Shown here in pieces: positions 15,001 to 24,292 of a stretch of 64,000 nt of DNA (position 1 is its first letter; each line of letters opens with the position of its first letter). Location of the stretch: contig JAPDOI010000371.1 of the NCBI GenBank assembly GCA_029168955.1, positions 1-64,000 on the forward strand. Direction: 5' to 3'. A model generated the notes under the pieces. The model was given only the letters and a program-made list of their open reading frames with translations, was not told the origin of the DNA and did no database searches. The stretch comes from Aplectana chamaeleonis (Eukaryota; Nematoda; Chromadorea; Rhabditida; Cosmocercidae). The position numbers and the translations under genes were made by a program.

Positions 15001-15480
15001 CCGCTCTAGTATTCTTGGTGCCGTGGAAGCATCACCACCGCTCTACTATCCTTGGTGACGTGGAAGCATCACCACCGCTCTAGTACCGTTGGTGCCGTGG
15101 AAACATCACCAGCGCTCTGGTATCCTTGGTGCCGTGAAAACATCTCCACCGCTCTAGTATCTTTGACGCCGTGGAAGCATCACCACCGCTCCAGTATCTT
15201 TGGCGCCGTGAAAACATCTCAACCGCTCTAGTATCTTTGGCGCCGTGGAAACATCACCACCACTCTAGTATCGTTGGTGTCGTAGAAGCATCACCACCGC
15301 TCCAGTATCTTTGGCGCTGTGGAAGCATCACCACCGCTCTAGTATCGTTGGTGCCGTGGAAGCATCACCACCGCTCTAGTATCGTAGGTGCCGTGGAAGC
15401 ATCACCACCGCTCTAGTATTGTTGGTGCCGTAGAAGCATCACCACCGCTTGAGTGTCTTTCGCGCAGTGGAAGCATCACT
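1..15480 (+). repeat. 37-bp satellite/minisatellite array
   Basis: Tandem array of a 37-bp unit reading approximately ATCACCACCGCTCTAGTATC followed by GTTGGTGCCGTGGAAGC, about 415 copies, continuing past the left window edge. Monomers differ mainly at a few positions (GAAAC/GAAGC, CTCTAGT/CTCCAGT/CTCTACT/CTCTGGT, CGTTGG/CTTTGG/CGTTGC), so several monomer types are interleaved. Because 37 is not a multiple of three and the common unit has no stop, all three plus frames stay open for long runs; I treat those reading frames as by-products. The last recognisable monomers, at about 15430-15480, are degenerate, giving a clean edge with unique DNA. A centromeric, subtelomeric or heterochromatic role is possible but not shown. 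Confidence 0.97.
720..2940 (+). repeat. 223-bp higher-order repeat inside the 37-bp array
   Basis: Here six different monomer types recur in fixed order. Copies begin near 720, 943, 1166, 1388, 1611, 1834, 2057, 2280 and 2503. The period is 223 bp, that is 6 x 37 plus one base; the extra base is a T in GTGGTAAAC where other monomers read GTGGAAAC or GTGTAAAC. The copy starting near 1166 lacks one base and is 222 bp. The copy at 2280 has one monomer replaced by a CTCTACTACCG type, which looks like gene conversion. The copies are nearly identical, so this sub-array expanded recently compared with the rest. Confidence 0.93.
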
Positions 15481-15711
15481 ATCATGGAACGATCTCGATA
15501 TCGGGTCAGACGCTGTCGGTCGACGACGGCTCCGTCTCCTGCTTCTAAGCACCCGCCCTCGCCGACTCGACGCCGCTTGCTCAGGTACTGTCCTTTCTAT
15601 CCTTTTTCCTCAATGAACGCCGTCCCAAACTCTTGCCTTAAGCGGCATTTTTCCTGGCATTCGTCAACTGGAGATATTTCCTTCTTTATTGGGAGATAAA
15701 ATCCGTTCAAC

Positions 15712-16790
15712 ATGTCAGGACCAGGACCCAGCACATTAAAGTCATAGAAGGGGCTTCTCACTCGATACTTTAACAACCTCTCGCGTCTCATAGCTTCCTA
15801 TGAATCAACGCCGCAAGAAACGCTAACTGCGATTTTGGCTACGCACAGTATCGTTTAAATTGCAAGCCACTTCGAAACTTTTGCAAGAAACGCTGGAACA
15901 GTTCACAATCACTTTGGATGCGCTAGCTGACTCACTAACGGACGATCGAGATAGATAAGCGAACGAGTATATTGAGAGCACCCATCTGGCATTCACCAAC
16001 ACCGCTCACCAAACTTCAGAAATTCAACTATTTGATCAGTGCACTGAAGGGAGAGGCTCGTGACCTATTACGCCGCTTTGCAGTAACCGAAACCAACTAC
16101 GATCACGCAGTCACCTTTTTGAATGCCAAATACTGCGATGAATCAGCTCTCATCGGCCATTTACAGTCACGTCTAGAAATGGCAAAGGCTGAGACGAAGA
16201 GCATTCACTCACAAAGAAAGCTCCTCGAATGCATCCACCCGATCGTTACGCAGCTGGGAGAGCAAGGGGTCAACCTTCATGGAACATACTTGACGCAGAA
16301 AATTCTCTCGAAATTCACCACAACTTTACAGCGTAAAGTTCTTGAACACCTTATTCCACAGAACAAGCAAGAACGTGATTGGGAAATGTATAACTTGTTA
16401 TCATCTCTCGATAATCTCATCGCTACAGAAGAGCACATCAGCGAGATTGCAGGCAAAAAAGACAACATTGTCGGCTATCATTCTGAGAAATCGCAGAGGA
16501 ATTCCTTTCAAAACATTTCCCCATCAGCGCGGCAGCGAGGATGTATGTTTTGTAATTCCAAGGCGCATAAAGGAGCAGCCTGCACAAAGTTTCCCACCAT
16601 ATCTTATCGCCGAACGTTCTTTCAGCAAAAAACAAAGATGCTTGAACTGTGGGAGAGAGGGACATTTTCTCCAAGATTGTCCAAGCGATGGATGTAGAAA
16701 CTGCGACGGAAGAAAACACCATCACACCATTTGCCCTAAAAGGTTCGTGGTATCGAATAACAACCAGCCAACGAAACACGAGGGAGGGTC
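15712..16790 (+). pseudogene. BEL/Pao gag remnant with three zinc knuckles
   Basis: Capsid/nucleocapsid gene of a BEL/Pao LTR retrotransposon, broken. An ATG at 15712 opens a frame (MSGPGPSTLKS, then a TAG, then KGLLTRYFNNLSRLIAS), typical of a gag start. Another frame then gives the DUF1759-like core (KFNYLISALKGEARDLLRRF, near 16010-16080). The first CX2CX4HX4C knuckle lies at 16542-16583. The second (CLNCGREGHFLQDC, 16639-16680) and third (CRNC...HHHTIC, 16693-16734) lie in a different frame, so there is a frameshift between 16584 and 16638. At least one stop and two frameshifts make it non-functional. The coding sequence is interrupted at 16794 by a TIR element and resumes after 17897. 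Confidence 0.85.
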
Positions 16791-16795
16791 AATTA

Positions 16796-17895
16796 TACTG
16801 CCTATATTCGGGAGTGCACAAGCCCCCCTTACCACCCGCACTCGCTTCTACAGTATCGCACCACGGCGGCGCGGTCTGTCGTGGCCCTCTCTCATACAAT
16901 CTCTCCCGACCCATGTGGCAGGCATCGACATTCGTATGATCACCCTCCGATCGTCCGCATGACCGGCGATCATGATCAGAGACGGTGATTTTTTTCGAAA
17001 TTTTTCACCATCCTCAGTTGTTTTGGTATTAATTTAAATATAATCGTAATAATTAGAGTATAGATGAGCCATCGATCCGAAACAGACAATTAATGTTTAG
17101 AAAGAATGACTTTTTTGTTGAAAATAAGGAAAACAAACGTTCTCTCAATTTCTTGGTTACGAAAAGGATTGTGTAAAGCTTCGAGTAAACTCTAATTTCT
17201 GCCCACACGATGACATTCAAGTCAACACCTAAACAACTGAAGACGGTGAAAATTTCGGCAAAAAAACTCACCGGCTCTGAACATGATCGCCGGTCATGCG
17301 TACGACCGGACGCTGGTCATACGAAGGTCGATGCCTGCCACATGGGGTGAGGCAGCGTCCATACGTGGCGAGAGCGGGCGTTCCCGCTGTTGTTCGCCTC
17401 TCGACGCTCCTCAACGCTGGAGCAGTCCTTGCACGCAAATGAACACAGGCAAACACCCCTACCTCGTGTTGATTCGATTGAAATCGTTTGATCGGATGAT
17501 CAACCGCTCGAGTCGGCGCAACGGCAGATGATTTCGATTTCCGTGGTGGGATTATGGAAAAGAAGGGCAGTAGTTTTGCTATAGGTTTAATGCCACATGC
17601 TTTAGTGAGGAAGCAGTAAGCTTGAGACGTGCTGCTTGCCTTGTGGTGGTGGCGTAAGCGAGCGAGAGCGAGCAGGCGAGGGCGCGCGAGAAGGAGCGTC
17701 TGTGAGCGGCTAGCAAATCGTGTGCCCACGATGATTATCGATTTTGCGTGATCGCACGCTCTTGCCACGTATGGAAGGAGCCTGAGAGAGATTGGATAGG
17801 AGAGTGTCACGGCAGACCGCGCCGCCGTGGTGCATTACTGTAGAAGCGAGTACGGGTGAAAAGGGGGGCTTGTGCACTTCCGAATAAAGGCAGTA
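16796..17895. mobile_element. 1.1-kb non-autonomous TIR element inserted in BEL
   Basis: The ends are imperfect inverted repeats of roughly 110 bp. The left end begins TACTGCCTATATTCGG at 16796 and the right end is its reverse complement, finishing GAATAAAGGCAGTA at 17895. Both ends share the block CACCACGGCGGCGCGGTCTG. The element is flanked by TA on both sides (16794-16795 and 17896-17897), as for Tc1/mariner-type insertions. A second internal inverted pair (about 16905-16985 with 17270-17345, sharing ATGCCTGCCACATG) gives a compound structure. No transposase was recognised. The BEL gag and protease parts lie immediately outside, so this is a clean later insertion. Confidence 0.85.
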
Positions 17896-17899
17896 TACC

Positions 17900-18995
17900 A
17901 CCCTACGTAATCACCAGACACAGCAACCTCATCCAACCCCAAGTAATCGCCAGACACAACACAGGGTTGTGAACGCTAATCCAATCGAGGTACACATCAC
18001 ACCTCCACCAGACGCCAAACCCGAATTATCTCCAACGACTACGGTTATCCACAACACAATGCGAAATGAGGGCAGTCATCAAGTTTTGCTTTTAACCGGA
18101 ATCGCAAGGGTTCGAATGGAAATTTGGAGAGGTGTTGAGATTCTTTTTGACACCTGAGCCGATCAGTCATTTATAAGCCAAGCCTTGGCTGATGATTTGG
18201 AACTAGAGTGTGTTCAGAAACAAGAATTTCTTATGTACACCTTAGGTAGGAATGATCTCACGCAAACAGTATGTGGAATCACCGAGCTGGATGTCTGGGA
18301 TAATCACGGAGGTAAACATGCAGTACGCCTCTACACAACTCCCTTCCTTACGGGACAAGGACGCATGTCACGGCTGAATGCGGAAGATTTGGAATTCGTA
18401 ACGCAGCACAATATTCAGCTATCGAGACCAACTGACGGCCCCGCTTCACGACCTCAGATTCTTCTGGGGTGCGATCAATTGTGGAGTTTTTTGGACGCTT
18501 CACTTCCACGCTATACATTACCTTCAGGTCTTCAACTTATTCCGTCCAAATTGGGATATCTGCTCACTGGACGACGATTTGCTTCCGCAGATAGTAGTAA
18601 GGGCCACGACGCAGTTCGAAATGTTAGTGTGATGACACTCAACAGTATTCCATACGAGTTTGAGGAAGAGTTAGCTCGATGGGACCAATATTGGACAATG
18701 GACTCAGCAGGAATTTGTGAGTTCCCTGGAACGAAAAACGCTGAGAAAGGTTCGATCAATGAACAAGTGAATCCGTTTTTCAAAGAAGACAATATATGAT
18801 GGGTATTACGTCAGGCTTCCATACAAGGATAACCATCCTCCATTACCCGACAACAAAAACATCGCCATGAAAACATTACGCATTGTACTCGGCATGTTAC
18901 AAAGCAATCCTAAACTCAAGGACGATTACGACAAGACCTTCCGAGATCAACTTGAGAAAGGAATAGTCGAGGATCTTCGCGGTCATGTGTGTCGG
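17900..18995 (+). pseudogene. BEL/Pao protease and truncated RT start
   Basis: This continues the same BEL element after the TIR insertion. The retroviral-type aspartic protease (DUF1758-like) is visible up to FDT at 18149-18154. The next codon, which should be the glycine of the DT/SG active site, is TGA (18155-18157), followed by ADQSFIS. Downstream are QILLGCDQLWSFL and LPSGLQLIPSKLGYLL, the hallmark segments of this family, which occur in nearly the same form in the second BEL copy on the minus strand. A stop at 18797-18799 precedes GYYVRLPYKDN and the RT-proximal piece LEKGIVEDLRG. Similarity ends near 18990, and the RT catalytic domain is absent. Confidence 0.82.
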
Positions 18996-19121
18996 AATAG
19001 CTATTTTGCTATCATATCTGTACCTACAGCTAATGGTAGTATGTCTCTTTCGTTTTCTCGTGCACATTACACTGTCACTCATCTGTATGCCATTTCGACT
19101 ACTACGGTTTGCCACTGCTCA
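18991..19121. other. unassigned flank of Tc5-like insertion
   Basis: No recognisable RT sequence follows the truncated BEL frame here. The stretch ends in the sequence CTCA that forms the left part of the Tc5-like target site. Confidence 0.4.
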
Positions 19122-19569
19122 CAAGGGAACCACAATTAGCCATAGTAACCATTCGGAGTGAGATGTATACACGATTGTAGGTCCAGGTAAGGTAGTAAAA
19201 TATATCAATACTAGCTGCCTAGACCTCCCACAGAGAGCGCTGTGACCCGCTGAAGTTTGCTCCCCGCAGAAGAGGGGACACGTCTACGCGGGGTAATCAT
19301 TTCACGGTGTGGCAGCCGTGGTATAGTGGTAGAGCTCTCGCTTCGTGAATGAGCTATGGAGGATTCGATCCCCGAGCCGCGCGAAATTTTTGCATTTTTA
19401 GTTTTCTCCTCGGAATTTAATGATTTTCTTACCTTCGACATTTTTAGCACTTTCGCACATATAATCAGGTTTCGGAAATACAATTTTAGACACATTCTCT
19501 CGACGCATTCTGTTGCCTTGATGGAAGAATTGCGTTGTTTTCTCTTCGTTTGGCGTTGAAAATGGAGAG
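19122..19569 (+). repeat. left TIR of Tc5-like element
   Basis: Left copy of the long inverted repeat. It carries a tRNA-like segment at 19311-19382 reading toward the element interior. Sequence identity with the right copy is high, which suggests that the insertion is fairly young or that the TIRs have been homogenised. Confidence 0.9.
19311..19382 (+). ncRNA. tRNA-like / Pol III box A-box B segment in left TIR
   Basis: Contains TGGTATAGTGG, a perfect box A (TRGYNNARNGG), and GATTCGATCC, a box B with one change. In the right-TIR copy the anticodon arm can fold with a five-pair stem around loop TTCGTGA, which would give anticodon CGT (Thr). In this left copy the stem is weakened by a change (GAATGAG). 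The acceptor ends do not pair convincingly, so this is better read as a tRNA-derived promoter or pseudogene than a working tRNA. Confidence 0.45.
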
Positions 19570-19742
19570 AAAAACTTTTTTATATCTGTTGGAGCACTTG
19601 CACCCACAATAGAATGTTTAAGTGACTCTAGTCAGGTGCAGTCTGAGCGGACTGTTAATCAACGGTGCTTGTGATATATTGATTGGAGAGATCATGAGAT
19701 TTTCCCGTTCACGCGCCGTCTACCGCCTATTGATTATTCGCG

Positions 19743-21016
19743 ATGGTTTTCCGTCCTGAAAAGGTTGTTTCTTTATTAATCGCTGAGTTTGGACAGCCTT
19801 TCGACTGTCAAGATGCTTGTCGCGAAGAGAAGAAGATTGCGGAAAAATTCATACGTATACTACGCGACTGCATCTTGGCACACTGCGACGCCGACTCGGA
19901 AGAAGACCTGGATAGCGATGCTGCCGATGATCCAGACTGGAACGGCGAAGACGATTACTTGGGTGGAAACTCCTCGGTTGAAACAGGCGAAGATGTAGTG
20001 ATTTTCGGGGACGCTTATGTTCCAACGGCCAGGGTGTGTTTAACTACCACTAGTCAGCTTTGAGAATGTTTTTTGTTCCAAAATTCATTTTCCATTTGGA
20101 CATATTCTAGGTTAAAGATGCTATTGCCTTCTATCGAGCATCAGTGAAGGGTAGTCGTACGCTGAAGGTTATGCAACATAATTTCAGATAGATCAAATGT
20201 TGGAATCATGTGACGAAATTGCGAGCGATTGAGGAGCACGACGTGCAGAGGTTTCAGCGGGCCGCAAAACTTAAGAATCTCGCCAATCTGCTTCATGAAA
20301 TTGTTCAGAGCAAGTTTCAAGCAGGTGTGTACTAATGTAATAACACGTAGAATATTGTCACACAAATTCACTCGAATATTTTTGAAGGAGTAACGCTGCA
20401 TGATCACGACCTTCGTTCGCTGGCTTTAAACCTCGCACGTCAACAAAACATTGAGAACTTTACGGCGAGCTCAACATGGATTGATTCATTCAAAAGATGT
20501 TATGGAGTCGTTTCAAGGAGAATTACAACGTTCGTGACAAGACGGACGTTCAGATCCCGTGAAGATATAGAAATGCAGGCAAGAGAGTTCGTGGAATCCG
20601 TGAAAATCGACATGAGAACGCTTCCTTTGGCCTGTTTTTGTAATGGGGACCAATCCGGCTTTGCGAAAGAAATGACCACGGCTCGAAGTCTAGCACCAGC
20701 CGGTTGTAAAAAGGTGAATAATAGCTATTGCTTTGATTACCCCCTTCAATAAGCCAAATAACCGTCATCTGGCTTTATAGGTTGAAAGAATAGTGGATAG
20801 CAAAGCGGCAACCACGCACTCCTACACAGTGTTGCCATTAGTCTACGCCGATGGCAGACTTGGAGACAAGCTGTTTGTCCTTCTGCAGGAAAGAAACGGA
20901 GTTTTCCCTCTTCAAGGTCACTTTGAGGCTCCAAACCTCGTTGTTTTTATTCGATGCGCCGTTTGTGAACATCATTTGTGCTTTTCCCATTTTTTCGTAT
21001 CGTTCCATCAGTGTTA
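19743..21016 (+). pseudogene. Tc5/CENP-B-type transposase, truncated
   Basis: Four exons can be read. Exon 1 is 19743-20033 (ATG, acidic N-terminus). Exon 2 is 20111-20324. Exon 3 is 20388-20713. Exon 4 runs from 20781 to a stop near 21016. All introns are 63-77 bp with GT...AG and the phases fit. Exon 3 carries a CENP-B-like helix-turn-helix segment (W...FKRCYGVVSRRITTFVTRR) and the first DDE aspartate motif (GDQSGFAKEM), followed by TTHSYTVLPLVYADGRL in exon 4. An in-frame TAG lies in exon 2 at 20189-20191. The family's downstream catalytic residues are missing after PNLVVF, where the sequence turns unrelated. The protein would bind and cut the TIRs; this copy cannot be active. Confidence 0.8.
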
Positions 21017-21029
21017 AAATGAATTTTCG

Positions 21030-21478
21030 CTCTCCATTTTCAACGCCAAACGAAGAGAAAACAACGCAATTCTTCCATCAAGGCAACAGAATGCGTCGAG
21101 AAAATGTGTCTAAAATTGTACTTCCGAAACCTGATTATATGTGCGAAAGTGCTAAAAATGTCGAAGGTAAGAAAATCATTAAGGTCCGAGGAGAAAACTA
21201 AAAATGCAAAAATTTCGCACGGCTCGGGGATCGAACCCTCCATAGCTCACTCACGAAGCGAGAGCTCTACCACTATACCACGGCTGCCACACCATGGAAT
21301 GATTACCCCGCGTGGACGTGTCCCCTCTTCTGCGGGGAGCAAACTTCGGCGGGTCACAGCGCTCTCTGTGGGAGGTCTAGGCAGCTAGTATTGATATATG
21401 TTTACTACCTTACCTGGACCTACAATCGTGTATACATCTCACTCCGAATGGTTACTATGGCTAATTGTGGTTCCCTTG
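21030..21478 (-). repeat. right TIR of Tc5-like element
   Basis: Right copy of the inverted repeat, reverse complement of 19122-19569. Its tRNA-like segment (about 21220-21292, minus strand) also reads into the element. Confidence 0.9.
21220..21292 (-). ncRNA. tRNA-like / Pol III box A-box B segment in right TIR
   Basis: Reverse-complement copy of the segment in the left TIR. It has box A TGGTATAGTGG and a perfect box B (GGTTCGATCCC). The anticodon-type stem CTCGC/GTGAG encloses TTCGTGA. The acceptor stem is poor. Pol III activity is inferred from the two boxes only. Confidence 0.48.
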
Positions 21479-21481
21479 TCA

Positions 21482-21729
21482 GATGCACTTACGCTGGCGC
21501 CGTGCTTCAACTCTCCATACGCAGCATGAGAAAATATTTTAATGCCTGCCCGAGGCATAGACGCCGAATGCTAGACGTAAAACACAAACACCTCCTTTTT
21601 CACACTACAGCTAGGGCACAGTTTCATATATTGTATAATTTGATTTCAAAGTGTGTTCTTTCCAGAACACGTGAATATCTCGAGAGACGCCGATTCAGCC
21701 TTCTCGTTCAGCCTAAGACGTCAACCAGA
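21482..21729. other. spacer between Tc5-like element and coiled-coil pseudogene
   Basis: No recognised coding, RNA or repeat feature. Confidence 0.4.
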
Positions 21730-22495
21730 ATGAGCAAAAGAAGCAGAATCAACGAGCTTGAAGCTCAACTCGAGAATCTGAGAGCAGCGCTGTCCTTCCT
21801 TCCACCAGTAAGGCAGCTTCGTGATACCATTGTTAATGCTTGTATTTCTCTTAGAGCTCTCGATACGCAGCATACCCTGTTTTGTTTGGGCGTTCGGAAC
21901 CTTTGTAAAGCCCAGCCGTCCTGGACAGACCGAGAAGACGGCGCATAACCTGCGTCTCCTAGGGGATAAGGTGAGGGCGGAGCTTTTATCTGTGCGATTC
22001 GAGCTGAAAATTTTATTCAGTCTTCCACCGGCACTCATCGCTTTGCAAGTCAAAACCCACGAGGAATGGGACGAACTGATGTCGCAACCAGCATACGACG
22101 CCGATGGAAAATCGCTTACGTTCGACCCGGTGGTACTCGGAACTGCCATCAACGACCAGCTGGAAATCCTCGATGAGTCCCGAGACACCCTGACCCGACT
22201 CCAAAATGGAATCGACGCCGCTCTACACAACAACAAGATCAATTTCGAGACCGCCTGCCGCGAATCGATGAACGCCGTCTTGAATGCGGTGTTGAACCTC
22301 CACAGAAATGTCAAACGGCCTTTTGGATCAAGGCGAAAGAATGCGCAACGACTTAAGGACTACACGAGAGGAACTCAAGACGCTGTTCTCGAACGTCGTC
22401 GAGGCTTGGAAAAAACTAGGATCACCCGATCGATTCAGTACAGCTACGCAGACGGACGCGTCCTTATCGGAATCAGAGCTAGACTCCGTTGGGGC
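21730..22495 (+). pseudogene. coiled-coil ORF1/gag-like pseudogene
   Basis: ATG at 21730 begins MSKRSRINELEAQLENLRAA, a basic start followed by heptad-like leucines. The frame ends at 21948. A second frame carries on with LRLLGDKVRAELLSVRFELK and HEEWDELMSQPAYDADGKSL up to about 22300, and a third with GERMRNDLRTTREELKTLFS to a TAG at 22497. Together these suggest one coiled-coil protein of about 250 residues with two frameshifts. The style (charged coiled coil, then a Ser/Thr/Asp-rich tail) resembles gag or ORF1 proteins of nematode retroelements, but I do not recognise a specific family and no zinc knuckle is visible. Confidence 0.45.
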
Positions 22496-22499
22496 ATAG

Positions 22500-22657
22500 A
22501 CTGCCACAATATGTGTTTTGATAGTTCCTTTCAACGTGAGGTTAGCGATTCTTTTAGAAATAGGCTCGAATTTCACAACGCTTCCTGCTGCTTTCCAGTT
22601 TAGCATGAACCCAACGCCTTCGCGGTGCCCTTTGCTACCGGAGTAGTACAGTACCAT
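22500..22657 (-). pseudogene. RTE-type LINE endonuclease fragment
   Basis: On the minus strand the frame reads VLYYSGSKGHREGVGFML and later THIVAVYAPTE, the mid-part of the apurinic-like (EEP) endonuclease of RTE-class non-LTR retrotransposons. The upstream catalytic segments and the whole RT are missing, so this is a short dead fragment. It overlaps the tail of the plus-strand coiled-coil pseudogene by antisense orientation, probably by insertion. Confidence 0.7.
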
Positions 22658-22860
22658 TCTTTCTTAACTATCTGGCACCTGGACGGTCATTCTTCCATTT
22701 CCACTGATCCTTAATTCAGACAGGGCGGCAACCGATACCCTAGGCTTCAACAGTTTCCTAGCAATGATTTATTTCTGTCCAACGTAATGCCCTGATCGCA
22801 CATTTCATGCCGCGAACTGCACCTCCTTCTTCGGCGTCATCAGTCGTACATTGTTCAACG

Positions 22861-23280
22861 ATACAACACTACCGCTCGTAGGATTTGGTCAGAAAGTGAG
22901 CAAGGTCGGGTTTTCGCGTCTTTTCCGTCTTTTTTTTGAATAACTCGCTTCTAAGTCAACTCTGAGCAAAACTAGGAAAGTTTCGCAATCAACCTGTTCT
23001 CTATATACCGTAGACAAAAGGAAACGCAGACAAAAATGGTAGCCCCGATCCGCCACGGTACCGTAATTACGAGCCAGGGCTGATTGCGAAACCTCTATAG
23101 TTCTCAACGCAACCCCACAAAGGCTTAACTATTGGGTAGCCCTCGACGCCAGGATCATGATTATCCCCCTCGTTTCCCTAAAAGTTGAGTTTGAAGCGAG
23201 TTATACAAAAAAAGACGAAAAAGACGCGAAAACCCGACCTCGCTCGCATTCTGACCAAATCCTACGAGCGGTATTGTATA
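22861..23280. repeat. ~100-bp inverted repeat with nested 12-bp pair
   Basis: Left arm 22861-22960 and right arm about 23184-23280 are reverse complements with scattered differences. The shared core is TCGTAGGATTTGGTCAGAA...GGTCGGGTTTTCGCGTCTTTT. Inside, GTTTCGCAATCA (near 22982) pairs with TGATTGCGAAAC (near 23082). The right arm touches the outlying satellite monomers, so the whole may be the end of a foldback element. Confidence 0.8.
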
Positions 23281-23281
23281 G

Positions 23282-23515
23282 CGGTGATGATCTTTTAACG
23301 GCACAAGCGGTGTTAGATAGGTGGTGATGTTTCCACAGCTCAATCTCTTTTGGAGGGTGGCGATGTTTCCACGGCACCAACGTGACTAGAACGATGGTGA
23401 TCAGTGTCGTGGAAACATTACCACCGCTCTAATTGCGTTGGTGCCGTGGGAGCATCTACATGGCTTTAGCTTCGTTGGTGCCGTGGAAACACCACCGCGC
23501 TCTAAAGTGACAGTC
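23282..23515. repeat. head-to-head outlier cluster of the 37-bp satellite
   Basis: About three diverged monomers in minus orientation (23282-23395, e.g. GATGTTTCCACGGCACCAACG) meet about three in plus orientation (23405-23515, e.g. CGTTGGTGCCGTGGAAACAC). They lie 7.8 kb from the end of the main array. The divergence is higher than inside the array. Confidence 0.88.
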
Positions 23516-24292
23516 AAGCTATTGCACAAGCTGTACTAGAATTTATGCACGAATCGCTCAAGTCTCAGGCCCGTGGTAAACTCACCACTCAGTCAAGATC
23601 ATCTGAGTAGGTGATGAGACAAGCCCGAAATGATTCAGACGGGCCTCAAACGAGTACGAAATTGTGTCGAGCGATAGATTGCATTCAAGTGGTCGGTCTC
23701 GCAAATCCGTGATGATGGGGGCATGAGGATACCTAAAAATTAAAAAAAAACAAGCGGCCCTTTTTATGTACGTGGCCATTCACATCACTCGTCCAGCTCC
23801 ATAAACCGTTTCTCAATAAGCGAAATGCTGGTTGTTTCGTGGAAGCTGATTAGGATATTGATAAGAACTGATACATCGATAAGCCGATATCTCTGTCGAA
23901 TAATTTAGGTTACTCCTTCGTTCCCTAAAAAAAGTCACGAGCACACTCCTGACCTGGCACGCTGTCTCTTTCCTCTCTAGCCAAGAGGTCAGTCAAACTG
24001 ACTGAGTCTATTCAGTCAGATCTGACTGACTGGATTCAGCTTATCTTGTTTGTTGCTGACTTTCTTTACTGAGCCCAGGTCGCTACCCTACAACACGCAC
24101 GTCTGGAATATGTGCCGTTTTCCTAATTTCTGTTAAGAACATGGATTCAGTTAGGTCAAATTGAAATTTTCGCCGGTTTTACTGCGGGTCTCAGTAGGGA
24201 TTTATGTTAGAAGGTGCGTACTCGAACAGAAATGAGCAGACTGCGAAAGATCCCGTCACAGTATCGGACAAAGTATAGATTTCATATAAGAC
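23516..24292. other. intergenic, no feature seen
   Basis: Short direct TCAGTCA-type repeats near 23990-24030 only; no coding or RNA signal recognised. Confidence 0.4.

Larger units (their letters stand above)
19122..21478 (+). mobile_element. Tc5-like DNA transposon with ~449-bp TIRs
   Basis: The terminal inverted repeats are 19122-19569 and 21030-21478, both ending CAAGGGAACCACAATTAGCC (right end in reverse complement). They are near-identical apart from scattered differences. The flanking sequence is TCA on each side (19119-19121 and 21479-21481), inside CTCA...TCAG. This matches the TNA duplication at CTNAG targets known for nematode Tc4/Tc5 elements, which also carry unusually long TIRs. 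The 2357-bp element encodes a broken CENP-B/Tc5-type transposase on the plus strand. It is shorter than C. elegans Tc5 and its transposase lacks the C-terminal half, so it is an internally deleted copy. Confidence 0.9.

Noticed and set aside
133..15416. Many reading frames of 60-243 codons over the first 15 kb, with His-rich KHHHRS motifs
   Set aside because: They follow from a 37-bp stop-free unit read in three frames (37-codon protein period); most lack an ATG, frames replace each other along the array, and both strands are open.
1..15480. CRISPR-like array because of regular 37-bp repeats
   Set aside because: The units are contiguous with no unique spacers, and the DNA is clearly eukaryotic.
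17268..17810. 180-codon minus-strand frame in the TIR element
   Set aside because: No motif, Arg/Ser-rich composition from GC-rich inverted repeats; considered a chance frame.
19311..19382. Functional tRNA-Thr(CGT) gene
   Set aside because: The acceptor stem does not pair and the anticodon stem is weakened in this copy; occurrence inside both TIRs of a transposon points to a tRNA-derived piece.
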